Positions 43,447-51,259 of a stretch of 64,000 nt of DNA are shown here, in pieces. The notes beneath the pieces were generated by a model. It was given only the letters and a program-made list of their open reading frames with translations. It was not told the DNA's origin and ran no database searches. The position numbers and the translations under genes are program-made. Source of the DNA: JAFDZW01 sp964404255 (lineage in GTDB: Bacteria; Bacteroidota; Ignavibacteria; Palsa-1295); assembly GCA_964404255.1 (NCBI GenBank), contig CAYOJJ010000012.1, forward strand, positions 48,050-112,049, given 5' to 3'. How positions within the stretch are numbered: position 1 is the first letter of the stretch; each line of letters opens with the position of its first letter.

Positions 43447-44611
43447 GTACTGCCATGGTTGGCAACACTATATCGGCATTAATATGATGCTCCAGACGGG
43501 CTGAATCAAGGACAGCCTGCGGATATTCTTCCGGGCCGTATTCCCCTACGATATCATACAAGGTCGTACGCTCGGCAGGAGTAAATCCGGCATCGCGGAT
43601 GAGATCGACCATTTCTTTTACCGACGTGGTATGCACGAAGTTTGCCGAGGCATGGACATTCTCATCTTCGATCGTACCACCGAAATCATCGGCACCGAAA
43701 TGCAGGGCCATCTGCCCGGTCTTCTTTCCTTCTGAGAACCAGCTTGCCTGGATATGCGTAAAGTTATCCAGATAAATTCTGCTAAAGGCGATCATTTGTA
43801 AATATCGTGTGCCTGAAGCATAGGTACTCATGATCTTTTCCAGGGGCGTATTGCCCGGCTTAAAGCTCCAGGGAATAAAAGCGGTAAAGCCGTGGTACTC
43901 ATCCTGCAATTCACGGATAGTATCGAAATGTTCGATAAGGTCTTCATCGGTTTCCAGATGGCCGTACATCATAGTTGCCGTCGTCTTATAACCGATCTTG
44001 TGGGCTTCACGCATTACATTGAGCCAATCGGCGCTCGTACCCTTTTTATTGGAGATCTTCTTCTTTACTCTATCTGAAAGTACTTCTGCCCCACCGCCGG
44101 GAATAGAGTTCAGACCGGCATCATATAACTGCTTCAATACTTCCGCAATAGAAAGACCGGAGACTTCACTCATCCCAATGATCTCGCTCGTTGAAAAGAA
44201 GTGCGGATGAATCGTCGGCACCTCTGCACGGGTACGGCGTACCATATCGAGATAGTACTCGAATGGGATTGCCGGATTGACGCCACCCTGTAATAAGATC
44301 GTACGTACTCCACGCTTAGCAGCGCCCTTAAACTTTTCGATCATCTGATCGACCGAATACGTATAGGCATCGGCATCGCCTTCATGGCGATAAAAGGCGC
44401 AGAAGATGCAGTCGATGTTGCAGATATTCGTATAGTTCGGGTTGGAATCTATAACAAATGTTACCTTGGCTTCGGGGTTGTTGCGATAGCGAACATGCTC
44501 TGCCATCTCGGCAAGATCAAGCAGGGTGCCATTCTTTAATAACCACAAGCCTTCTTCACGATTTAAACGCTCGCCGGCAAATACTTTCTTTTTGATCGAT
44601 TCTACCATCAT
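43436..44611 (-). CDS. mqnC: Cyclic dehypoxanthinyl futalosine synthase
   Basis: This radical SAM enzyme of the futalosine pathway has C64-x3-C68-x2-C71 in the characteristic NICNIDCIFCAFYR, then LLQGGVNPAIPFEYY, SIPGGGAEVLSDRVK and FGADDFGGT. At 391 residues (390 from the second ATG) it has the family length. The upstream 28 bases hold no Shine-Dalgarno, and a 410-bp inserted element lies just upstream, so its transcription likely depends on read-through from the mqnE-mqnA fusion or on a promoter in the element. Confidence 0.94.
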   Translation of the reverse strand: MMVESIKKKVFAGERLNREEGLWLLKNGTLLDLAEMAEHVRYRNNPEAKVTFVIDSNPNYTNICNIDCIFCAFYRHEGDADAYTYSVDQMIEKFKGAAKRGVRTILLQGGVNPAIPFEYYLDMVRRTRAEVPTIHPHFFSTSEIIGMSEVSGLSIAEVLKQLYDAGLNSIPGGGAEVLSDRVKKKISNKKGTSADWLNVMREAHKIGYKTTATMMYGHLETDEDLIEHFDTIRELQDEYHGFTAFIPWSFKPGNTPLEKIMSTYASGTRYLQMIAFSRIYLDNFTHIQASWFSEGKKTGQMALHFGADDFGGTIEDENVHASANFVHTTSVKEMVDLIRDAGFTPAERTTLYDIVGEYGPEEYPQAVLDSARLEHHINADIVLPTMAVLNQ

Positions 44612-44638
44612 ACGTTTCCCTACTAAAATCTTTTTAAA

Positions 44639-44683
44639 TTGTCATCGCGAGCGTAACGAAGTGAAGCGTGGCGATCCAAGACC
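44639..44683 (+). repeat. Left inverted repeat of the GIY-YIG cassette
   Basis: It starts TTGTCATCGCGAG and ends GTGGCGATCCAAGACC. The inner parts ATCGC and GCGAT can pair to form a hairpin. The opposite copy shows compensatory changes at the same pair, which supports the structure. Confidence 0.75.
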
Positions 44684-44689
44684 TTTCCT

Positions 44690-44992
44690 TTACCACCACT
44701 CGGATATGTCTCCAAAGAGATCTCTCCACTCAGGGTTAAAAGAATTTATCAGGTCTACCTTCCTTTGCCTCGATCCTTTCTTCAGTTGTTTCTCTCGACG
44801 AATAGCATCTTCTGCTAAAGTAAAGCGCTCATAGTACATGAGCATCATAACTTTATACTTTGCTGTAAAATGGTCTTTTTCTACCGAAGTTTTATGCTCG
44901 TATACTCGGCGTTTAAGATCATTTGTCACACCTATATACAGAACCGAATGCTTATCATTTGTCAAGATATAGACAAAATATTCGTGTCCCAT
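44690..44992 (-). CDS. GIY-YIG nuclease family protein
   Basis: This 100-residue protein carries the YVYILTN...YIGVTNDLKRRVYEH core of the UPF0213-type GIY-YIG family (VYIL at about 8, YIG at about 23, R31, H36) and a final catalytic-like segment with AEDAIRREKQLK. Such small nucleases usually act on branched or specific DNA, or are mobile. ATG 44992 precedes the core by four residues. It is isolated between two mqn genes and bounded by palindromic repeats, so it is likely part of a mobile cassette. Confidence 0.88.
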   Translation of the reverse strand: MGHEYFVYILTNDKHSVLYIGVTNDLKRRVYEHKTSVEKDHFTAKYKVMMLMYYERFTLAEDAIRREKQLKKGSRQRKVDLINSFNPEWRDLFGDISEWW

Positions 44993-45002
44993 ATTTATCA
45001 AA

Positions 45003-45048
45003 GGCCTTGGATTGCCACGTCGGGCTTACGCCCTCCTCGCAATGACAA
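45003..45048 (-). repeat. Right inverted repeat of the GIY-YIG cassette
   Basis: Read on the minus strand it starts TTGTCATTGCGAG and ends GTGGCAATCCAAGGCC. Relative to the left copy the stem pair is changed on both arms (ATTGC with GCAAT), keeping complementarity. The loop also differs and contains a secondary GGGCGTAAGCCC hairpin. Confidence 0.75.
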
Positions 45049-45065
45049 GAGGTGAAACAGTCTAT

Positions 45066-46952
45066 TTATCCTACAACCACCGCCTGTTCTTTCAAAAATT
45101 CATCCATTGCTGCCTTTTCGTTTGTACCGAGCTTATAGGTAAAAGCATTCAGGTACTGCACCAGCTCTTCACGAGTCAGGCCGAGCTTCTTTGCATGCTC
45201 GCGGCCTACTTCTGCATAGTGTCCTTGGGTCTCATTGATCGAGCGCTCTAAAGAAGTGCTGATCTCCTGCTTTAATGCAGCCGGCACCGAATTGCGTATG
45301 GCCCAGACTGCAAACACGAACGGTAGTTGCTTCCACTGATACCATTCCTCAGCCAGATCGAAAACATTCAGAAAAGTAGCAAGTCCAAGCTTTGCACGGC
45401 GCAATGCCTCATCGCCAATGAGTAATACTGCATCGAAATGTGTATAATCGTTCTGACCGCTGGTAAGATGCAAGCGCTCGAAGGTTACGTTCTTGATACC
45501 GTATTTCTTTTCAAGCAATACACGCAACAGTTCAACGCTCGTCGAGCTTTCTGCGGTGATACCAATGCGCTTCCCCGAAAGATCTTTCCAATCAAAATGA
45601 GAATATAACAGCACCGAATAGGCTTTACCGGTGACGGCTACACCATAATCCATCATTTCAAATTCGTCCTGATTCGCAACGTAATCCATGAGCGACATCG
45701 GACCGGCATCGATAAGTCCTTCCTTAGCAAAGCTGCCAAAGACTCGCGGAACGAGTGGGATAAGCTTCAACTCTGCCGAATCTGTCCTATACATCGAGTA
45801 GAATGGTACCGAATTCAGATACGGCATTTTACTGACCACCGTGCTACCTGTCGGCGGATAGATATGTAATGGATTATACCATACATCGCGCTCGACCGGT
45901 ACTTTGCCTGCTTCGTGAATAATACTGATCAGCTTCTCTTTTGCTAAGAGCATCGGGCTCGTAGCGCCGGCATCATGGGCGATACGCTCATAGCCGACAA
46001 TGCCATCCATATCGTCGGCACCGAAATTGAGTGCCACAGCAGCTACTTCTGCGGTGAGCATTACCCAATAGGCTTTGATATGCGGGACGTTATCGAGCAT
46101 CAGGCGCGATACGGCGATCGTCTTCAGATCGTCGATAGCGCTCGTAAAATTATTGCGGGTTTTAATCCCCGTATCGCCAGGTTGGAAAGCCAACGGAATG
46201 AATGAGAGGAAGCCATTCGTCTCATCCTGCACCTCACGAACTTTGATCATATGCTCGATGCGCTCTTCATAGGTCTCTACATGACCATAGAGCATCGTCA
46301 CGTTAGAGTTGATACCCATCTTATGGGCTTTGCGGTGGACTTCAAACCACGTCTTAGCACCGATCTTCTGGTTAAAGAGCAGCTTACGCACTCGTTCTGA
46401 AAACACCTCGGCTCCGCCACCCGGCATTGTACGAAGACCGACAGCCTGTAACTCGGCCAGCACCTGTTCATGGGTCTTCTTGAACTTCTTGGCAAAGAAG
46501 TCGATCTCCACTGCCGTAAAGGCCTTTACATCGATGAGCGGAAAATTCTCCTTGATGCGGCGGACCATATCCACATAGTACTGCCATTCCCAGTCCGGAT
46601 GCAGCCCCATCGTGATATGGACTTCGCGGATATCCGGATTGAGCATAGCGAGCATCTCTTCGATCGTCTGCTCATACCCTTCCGGATCGCCTTTCTTTAC
46701 GGCAAAATCACAGAATTTACAGGAAAGAACGCAGATATTCGTCGGCTCAAACTTTTGATTGAGCACAAAATAGACCGAATCACCCGATTTAGCACGGGCT
46801 ACTTCATTGGCCATTTTACCGAGCCCGATCACATCAGGGGTTGCATAGAGGGCTAAACCGTCTTCTTTTGAGAGCCGGATGCCTTGGCGTACTTTTTCCC
46901 AGATCGGCAGCAGAGCCGGATCGCGGAACTGTAATTCTTTAGATGATAGCAT
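45066..46952 (-). CDS. mqnE-mqnA: Fused aminofutalosine synthase MqnE and chorismate dehydratase MqnA
   Basis: This 628-residue protein joins two enzymes of early menaquinone synthesis. Residues 1 to about 360 are MqnE: radical SAM C74-x3-C78-x2-C81 (TNICVLSCKFC), EVHITMGLHPDWEW, TMPGGGAEVFSERV, GADDMDG. From about 370 to 628 it is MqnA: MPYLNSVPFYSMY, GLIDAGPMSLMDYV and IGDEALRRAKLG. The two act consecutively: MqnA makes 3-enolpyruvylbenzoate from chorismate, and MqnE couples it to SAM. The domains are joined by a short linker (about 360-373) with no break in frame. It is the first gene of the minus-strand mqn set. Confidence 0.92.
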   Translation of the reverse strand: MLSSKELQFRDPALLPIWEKVRQGIRLSKEDGLALYATPDVIGLGKMANEVARAKSGDSVYFVLNQKFEPTNICVLSCKFCDFAVKKGDPEGYEQTIEEMLAMLNPDIREVHITMGLHPDWEWQYYVDMVRRIKENFPLIDVKAFTAVEIDFFAKKFKKTHEQVLAELQAVGLRTMPGGGAEVFSERVRKLLFNQKIGAKTWFEVHRKAHKMGINSNVTMLYGHVETYEERIEHMIKVREVQDETNGFLSFIPLAFQPGDTGIKTRNNFTSAIDDLKTIAVSRLMLDNVPHIKAYWVMLTAEVAAVALNFGADDMDGIVGYERIAHDAGATSPMLLAKEKLISIIHEAGKVPVERDVWYNPLHIYPPTGSTVVSKMPYLNSVPFYSMYRTDSAELKLIPLVPRVFGSFAKEGLIDAGPMSLMDYVANQDEFEMMDYGVAVTGKAYSVLLYSHFDWKDLSGKRIGITAESSTSVELLRVLLEKKYGIKNVTFERLHLTSGQNDYTHFDAVLLIGDEALRRAKLGLATFLNVFDLAEEWYQWKQLPFVFAVWAIRNSVPAALKQEISTSLERSINETQGHYAEVGREHAKKLGLTREELVQYLNAFTYKLGTNEKAAMDEFLKEQAVVVG

Positions 46953-47048
46953 AGTATAGAGATATAAAACAGCTTCTGCTATGCTTTTACTCCGAAAGTA
47001 TCTTGTTTAAAAAAGCCTCAAAACCGGTACTTTTCATGAAAACCCTTT

Positions 47049-47064
47049 TGGCATTTTTCTTGCA
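47049..47064 (+). promoter_or_regulatory. Sigma-54-like (-24/-12) promoter upstream of the cupredoxin gene
   Basis: The sequence TGGCATTTTTCTTGCA places GG at 47050-47051 and GC at 47062-47063, separated by exactly 10 bases, the defining spacing of RpoN promoters, with TTGCA downstream as in the consensus. Transcription would begin near 47075, about 23 bases before ATG 47098. This suggests activator-dependent expression. An RpoN gene is not in the window. Confidence 0.55.
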
Positions 47065-47097
47065 TTACTTATTGATATTAATAGAATCCTAACTATT

Positions 47098-47460
47098 ATG
47101 AAACAGCTAATAATCGATCATGCAAAGTGGCTCATCGTTGCTCTATTTGCTGCTATTGCTATTATTCAATTCGACTCCTGCAATTCTTCGACAACAAGCC
47201 CTACTGCCCTAAATACCGTAACTATCGCTGGCACAAGCTTCACTCCGACAACGCTTATCGTCCCCAAAGGAACAGTGGTGACCTGGCGCAATGATGATTC
47301 CAAAGTACATACGGCTACTGCCGACGATGGGAATTGGGATACTAAAGATATAAGCCCGGGAGAAGCAAAATCCATTACATTCGATAAAATAGGAAGCTTT
47401 CCCTACCATTGTATCTACCATGTCACAATGGGTATGAAAGGGACTATTATAGTTCAATAA
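47098..47460 (+). CDS. Cupredoxin-like blue copper protein
   Basis: This 120-residue protein has an N-terminal hydrophobic anchor (about 11-24) with FDSC28, possibly a lipidated cysteine. The cupredoxin domain (about 38-120) has VPKGTVVTWRNDD and the four type 1 copper ligands: H71 (VHTAT), C105 (YHC), H108, and M111 or M113. It should shuttle electrons in the periplasm or bind copper. It is divergent from the mqnE-mqnA gene. Confidence 0.85.
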   Translation: MKQLIIDHAKWLIVALFAAIAIIQFDSCNSSTTSPTALNTVTIAGTSFTPTTLIVPKGTVVTWRNDDSKVHTATADDGNWDTKDISPGEAKSITFDKIGSFPYHCIYHVTMGMKGTIIVQ

Positions 47461-47467
47461 CCTTAAT

Positions 47468-47494
47468 AAAAAAGCCCGCATCGCGGGCTTTTTT
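47468..47494. terminator. Bidirectional terminator between converging genes
   Basis: A6-GCCCGC stem with a three-base loop and a T6 run, placed between the cupredoxin stop (47460) and the lipoprotein stop (47506). Serves both strands. Confidence 0.9.
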
Positions 47495-47505
47495 ATTAGA
47501 GCAAA

Positions 47506-47799
47506 TTATTTGGAAACGGGTATATTATTTGCCATAAAATCGTCAACCGATTGCGGAAACGGGTTATCCATTAATCCCGATCTATTGGTATATTCAACTC
47601 CAAATTTCGAAATAGTGGAATAATAATTCCTTTCACTGATTCCAGAGGCAGGTAGATAATGAGCTTGACCGTCATTATCATATACCAGTACCGCTTCTGA
47701 AGCATAGTTAGAAGTAGGTTTCGCGGGATGCAGTGCCCCGCAAGACGATAATAGTAAGAGGATTGAAAATGCGCTTATTATCTTTACCAGGTTCTTCAT
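47506..47799 (-). CDS. Small lipoprotein of unknown function
   Basis: This 97-residue protein starts MKNLVKIISAFSILLLLSSCG, a textbook lipoprotein signal with lipobox LSSC. The mature part (about 75 residues) has Tyr- and Asn-rich segments (ERNYYSTISKFG) and no family I recognise. Expected outer membrane or periplasmic anchored. Upstream is a 358-bp noncoding stretch. Confidence 0.65.
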   Translation of the reverse strand: MKNLVKIISAFSILLLLSSCGALHPAKPTSNYASEAVLVYDNDGQAHYLPASGISERNYYSTISKFGVEYTNRSGLMDNPFPQSVDDFMANNIPVSK

Positions 47800-47928
47800 A
47801 ATTTATCTCCTCCAAATGGTATCTACATTATAGCAAACTATAATTATCGCAACCAATTCATTACAAATGATTCATTTTATCAAAGCCATCCCAAAATATT
47901 AATACATAGAGTAGTATGTAGCAGCGCA

Positions 47929-47959
47929 CCGTCTTACTCTGATGTTCAGAGAAAGACGG
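47929..47959. other. Long hairpin in the noncoding stretch
   Basis: 47929-47935 pairs with 47953-47959 and 47937-47942 with 47946-47951, separated by one A-A mismatch and closing on a TGT loop; 13 pairs in all. Read on the plus strand it is followed by CGGCTTATTTT, a weak T-rich tail. It could end a small RNA, or be a repeat remnant. Confidence 0.5.
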
Positions 47960-48101
47960 CGGCTTATTTTGTGCCTGTTATATCTGTTGAGCAGCAAGCT
48001 AACGATGTCATATCACAACGCAAACACCACTGTAGATAGGGGCGCCTCGTTTTAAAATCTGTGGTACTCATAGTAAAAAAGCCAAACAGGCATCAAAACA
48101 G

Positions 48102-48135
48102 AAACGCACCACAGCTTGAGAACCGTGGTGCGTTT
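48102..48135 (-). terminator. Terminator after the Kelch gene
   Basis: 11-bp perfect stem (48102-48112 with 48125-48135) with a 12-base loop, 22 bases past the Kelch gene stop. The minus-strand tail is CTGTTTTGATG, a modest U-run. Confidence 0.75.
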
Positions 48136-48157
48136 AGAAAATGAGACAGGCCCAGTA

Positions 48158-49339
48158 TTAATTTTTCACGAGCTTGAAGGTCGAGGTCTTTCCCTCGGAC
48201 TCAACCTTAACGAGATATTCGCCTTTCGTCAGGTTTGAAACATCATATCCTTTTCCCGAAGTAATTGCAGAAGAACAGACTTCCCTGCCAAGAACATCGA
48301 TCACTTTTACCATACCGCTGGTAAAGCTGCCATTAAGCATAAAGCGATCGGCAACGGGATTCGGGTAGATCGATAGCTGATTCGTTGCCGGAGTTTTTTC
48401 TACGATTGCTGTCGGGCTCGGATCGTATTTCCACCAATCGTTATAGAACTTGGAGCCAAAATCCCAACCAGCACCAATATAGGCTTTGTCCCCTATTGCA
48501 ATTGCTGATGCCCAGGCCCGGCCCGGAGAGATGGGAAAATCTCCCGATACATCCGTCCAGGAATTTGTCATTGGATCATAGGAATAAAAATCGGCAAAGA
48601 CGTCTTTATATTGCGATTGCCCGAGGCCGACATATCCCTTGCCATTAATGGCAAACCCTACCATGGTCTGGCGAGCGGTTGTCGGAAACGCGGCGAGGGT
48701 TTTCCAGCTATTAGTTTCCGGAGTATATTCATAGAGATCGCCTAACTCGCCATTGCCCGTTCCGAGATCGCCACCGGTGACATAGGCCTTGGAGCCAATA
48801 ACGAACGTGCTGGCAAAAGCGACGGCCCCCATCGGGAGATCTCCGAGGGAATCCCATTCATTAATGACGGGATCGTAAGAATAGAATTCTCCATAGATAT
48901 AATTATTATCAGTACCTCCACCGACATATACTTTCCCTCCCATTGTAAAACAGAAGAGTGCATCAAGGCCTGCGATAAAATCTGCCTTTTTGGTCCACTT
49001 ATCCGTAGAGGGATCGTATTCCCACAGATCTTTTTTTAAGGCACCGTTATCGACGCCAAATCCTACGTACCCTTTATTACCGATACTGAATCCGATACCA
49101 AACTCCCGATTAATACTTACACCCGGTATGTTTGCTTTCTTAGTCCAGGTATCGGTAGTAGAATTATACTCATAGAAGTCCTTGCTTTCTCCGGCACCAA
49201 AGTAAGCTTTATCGCCGATGGCAAATGTTATAGCGCCATCACGAGTAGGCCCCGGGCACGATGCCGCCTGCTGCCATCGCTGGGCAAATAGCGGAGTCGT
49301 TATCAAGCACAAAAGTAAACAGTAGCGAATAGATTTCAT
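48158..49339 (-). CDS. Kelch-repeat secreted protein with T9SS sorting domain
   Basis: This 393-residue protein has a signal peptide (YCLLLCLITTPLFAQ) and about six Kelch-type repeats of roughly 45-50 residues (GDKAYFGAG, DFYEYNSTTDTWTKKANIPG and similar) that form a beta-propeller over about 22-310. A T9SS sorting domain follows (LSIYPNPVADRFML, VLGREVCSSA, LTKGEYLVKVE). Such proteins are surface displayed and often bind carbohydrates or other proteins. Upstream is a long AT-rich gap. Confidence 0.9.
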   Translation of the reverse strand: MKSIRYCLLLCLITTPLFAQRWQQAASCPGPTRDGAITFAIGDKAYFGAGESKDFYEYNSTTDTWTKKANIPGVSINREFGIGFSIGNKGYVGFGVDNGALKKDLWEYDPSTDKWTKKADFIAGLDALFCFTMGGKVYVGGGTDNNYIYGEFYSYDPVINEWDSLGDLPMGAVAFASTFVIGSKAYVTGGDLGTGNGELGDLYEYTPETNSWKTLAAFPTTARQTMVGFAINGKGYVGLGQSQYKDVFADFYSYDPMTNSWTDVSGDFPISPGRAWASAIAIGDKAYIGAGWDFGSKFYNDWWKYDPSPTAIVEKTPATNQLSIYPNPVADRFMLNGSFTSGMVKVIDVLGREVCSSAITSGKGYDVSNLTKGEYLVKVESEGKTSTFKLVKN

Positions 49340-49875
49340 AAGCGAAATGATAATTAATGAAAGTCAAAGGCAAAACCCGCTGTACTATTGGAGGTTGTTA
49401 TCGAATGTTGCTAAACAAAGAATGTACTACTATCTAATTTAAAAATACTTTTCTTCGCAACTTGCTAAAAAGCAATATGTTAAACGATCATTTCCTGAAA
49501 GATCAAGGTAAGAAAACTCTTAAAAAACGGGTATGTTTTGAATTCCTTTTATTTACCTTTCCTCCACTAATAACGTGAGTTGATCATAATCAGAATGTTA
49601 ATCAGACAGGTCTTGATGACTTCTTTACCTTCTTAATGAGGAAGAATATTTGATATAGTAATTACAACTATAGTACAAAGGTATAGCATAAAGGCAAACA
49701 GATTTTAAGCCCTCGATACCTTCTTCCATGCTTAATGCAATTCTCCATCTTTCTATGAAGGATCACTCCGCTGAAAATATATGGTGAACCATTATTCATA
49801 AAGAAACTCAAAAAAAGATTGAAACTTCAGTACATGCAGCGTGTCATTATTATAGAAGCGTAATTAACCACACTA
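49340..49875. other. AT-rich intergenic region upstream of the Kelch gene
   Basis: About 536 bases with no ORF of coding character on either strand. It must contain the Kelch promoter and possibly the promoter for the small ORF at 49876. I did not find a confident -33/-7 pair. The local composition is richer in A and T than the flanking genes. Confidence 0.45.
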
Positions 49876-49983
49876 ATGGGAGATACGACAATGATGGCGA
49901 ACAAACTCACAAAAACATTCTTCATGGGATTCCTCTTTGCCACATTCGTTATGGTCTATTCTATAGCCACGTTCGGGATGTGA
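49876..49983 (+). CDS. Possible 35-residue hydrophobic peptide
   Basis: ATG 49876 gives a 35-residue peptide (in-frame ATGs also at 49891 and 49894). The core FFMGFLFATFVMVYSIATFGM is a plausible single membrane helix after a basic start (ANKLTK). No Shine-Dalgarno is convincing. A clear terminator 200 bases downstream (50181) shows that plus-strand RNA is made here without any other gene, which supports a real small transcript. It may also be only a noncoding RNA. Confidence 0.35.
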   Translation: MGDTTMMANKLTKTFFMGFLFATFVMVYSIATFGM

Positions 49984-50105
49984 CGCTCTACTTCGTAGGA
50001 GTCTCGGGATATGAGTAGAATATAATGGGTAGTCAGATAATACGGTACGGTCAAACGAATACAATTGAAAATGAAAAGGATGATGGTGAGCAGGTGATAG
50101 ACGAA

Positions 50106-50137
50106 CGGCGGCACTGCAACTGCTTATAGTGCCGCCG
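50106..50137. other. 10-bp hairpin in the small transcript region
   Basis: 50106-50115 pairs perfectly with 50128-50137 (CGGCGGCACT). No T-run follows. It lies between the small peptide and the terminator; 49984-50180 holds no other coding signal. Confidence 0.45.
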
Positions 50138-50180
50138 ACGGAGTGTAGGTGACATACTGTGGCATAATTGAGGATGAATG

Positions 50181-50210
50181 CGGATAGTATCTTATTGCGG
50201 ATACTATCCG
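50181..50210 (+). terminator. Terminator upstream of the DUF5995 gene
   Basis: An 11-bp perfect stem (50181-50191 with 50200-50210) with an eight-base loop and a T6 run (50211-50216). It lies 75 bases before the DUF5995 start, so it must end an upstream transcript; the only upstream plus-strand candidate is the small peptide region. Confidence 0.88.
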
Positions 50211-50284
50211 TTTTTTATATCTCTAACGAACGAACCGCCGCTCTTTATCTGTTGCTACTTTTATTACAGTACCCTGACATCGCC

Positions 50285-51052
50285 ATGCCAGAAGCATTAC
50301 CACAGACGATCGATGAAGTCATTGCACGGATGGAAGAAATTATTGCCCGTTCACTTGAAACCGGTTCGAGACTCGGCTATTTTGCTGCCTTGTATCACAG
50401 AGTCACGATCCAGATACGGCATACTATCCTCAACCATGGATTCGAAAATCCGGAATTACTAAATAAACTTGCTATTTGTTTTGCCGGTCGTTATTTTGAA
50501 GCTTTGGAATTATACGAAAGCGGCGAGCAGCCTACAGCGCCATGGAAAGTAGCTTTTGATGCTTCAAAACGGCGCCATCCTATTATTTTACAGCATCTGC
50601 TGCTGGGCATGAATGCGCATATTAATCTCGATCTTGCTATTGCTTCGGCCGAGACTTCTCCCGGTATCGATATTCTCACCCTAAAGCAGGATTTTATGCA
50701 GGTCAATGCTATCCTCGCCTCCCAGATACCTATCATATTAAAAGCTATCGGTGCCTGCTCACCTTTTATCGGGCTGGTGACATTCTTTTATAAAAGTACC
50801 GAAGAAAAAGTAACCCACTTCAGTCTTGATATTGCGCGGGCGTTCAGTTGGCTCCTGGCCGAAGATCTGGCTGTCGATTCTCCGGAAGCCCGAAACAAGC
50901 TCATCTCGACTACTATCCTTCAGGCAAAGGCGCTGGCTATCAAGTTATTAAAAGCCAAAGGGCTCGTAAAACTCCTGATCTTTATTGTCGCCCTCGCGGA
51001 ATCGAATAATGTGCGTCGAAATATTCAAATACTGACCTCCATAAAAGAATAG
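50285..51052 (+). CDS. DUF5995 family protein
   Basis: This 255-residue protein matches DUF5995: LPQTIDEVIARMEEI, LGYFAALYHRVTIQIRHTI, LLLGMNAHINLDLAIA. The C-terminus has a basic hydrophobic tail. ATG 50285 was chosen because the open frame upstream runs through the terminator at 50181-50216. The family is widespread but uncharacterised; the His in GMNAHIN suggests a metal or heme role. Likely cytosolic. Confidence 0.85.
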   Translation: MPEALPQTIDEVIARMEEIIARSLETGSRLGYFAALYHRVTIQIRHTILNHGFENPELLNKLAICFAGRYFEALELYESGEQPTAPWKVAFDASKRRHPIILQHLLLGMNAHINLDLAIASAETSPGIDILTLKQDFMQVNAILASQIPIILKAIGACSPFIGLVTFFYKSTEEKVTHFSLDIARAFSWLLAEDLAVDSPEARNKLISTTILQAKALAIKLLKAKGLVKLLIFIVALAESNNVRRNIQILTSIKE

Positions 51053-51163
51053 AAGAATATTCTATGTCTTGACAATAAGATTTAATATTACGGGCACCTA
51101 TTAGGCCCTTGCATCTGCCTGAAACATTGCTTATATTGGTACGTGCACTTATGAGCACCTATT

Positions 51164-51177
51164 CGAATGCTTATTCG
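51164..51177. promoter_or_regulatory. Candidate LexA operator upstream of lexA
   Basis: CGAAT-GCTT-ATTCG is a perfect 5-bp inverted repeat with a 4-base spacer, 82 bases before ATG 51260. It has the same layout as the Gram-positive SOS box (CGAAC-N4-GTTCG), differing at one symmetric pair. Autoregulation by LexA is likely but the binding is inference. Confidence 0.55.
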
Positions 51178-51259
51178 TTAAAAGCTGGTAGCAACTACAG
51201 TGTTATCTTCGGATAGAATCTTGGCAAGTGCAATAAAATTAATTAGTTAGGAATGTAAT

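Larger units (their letters stand above)
44639..45048. mobile_element. GIY-YIG nuclease cassette bounded by palindromic inverted repeats
   Basis: A 410-base segment between mqnE-mqnA and mqnC consists of a GIY-YIG ORF with one 45-46-base palindromic repeat on each side in inverted orientation. It looks inserted into an otherwise tight mqn gene pair. Excision would leave the two pathway genes about 45 bases apart. No target-site duplication was identified with confidence. Confidence 0.6.
47800..48157. other. Noncoding stretch with two hairpins, no gene seen
   Basis: This gap lies upstream of the small lipoprotein and downstream of the Kelch gene stop. Apart from the hairpin at 47929-47959 and the terminator at 48102-48135 it shows no ORF with coding character and no known RNA. 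Confidence 0.5.

Noticed and set aside
49873..50064. A 63-codon minus-strand frame in the gap
   Set aside because: It has low complexity and overlaps the plus-strand hydrophobic peptide; no start signal or known motif.
50168..50284. A longer N-terminus for the DUF5995 protein
   Set aside because: It would be read through the terminator at 50181-50216 and adds an unrelated hydrophobic tract.
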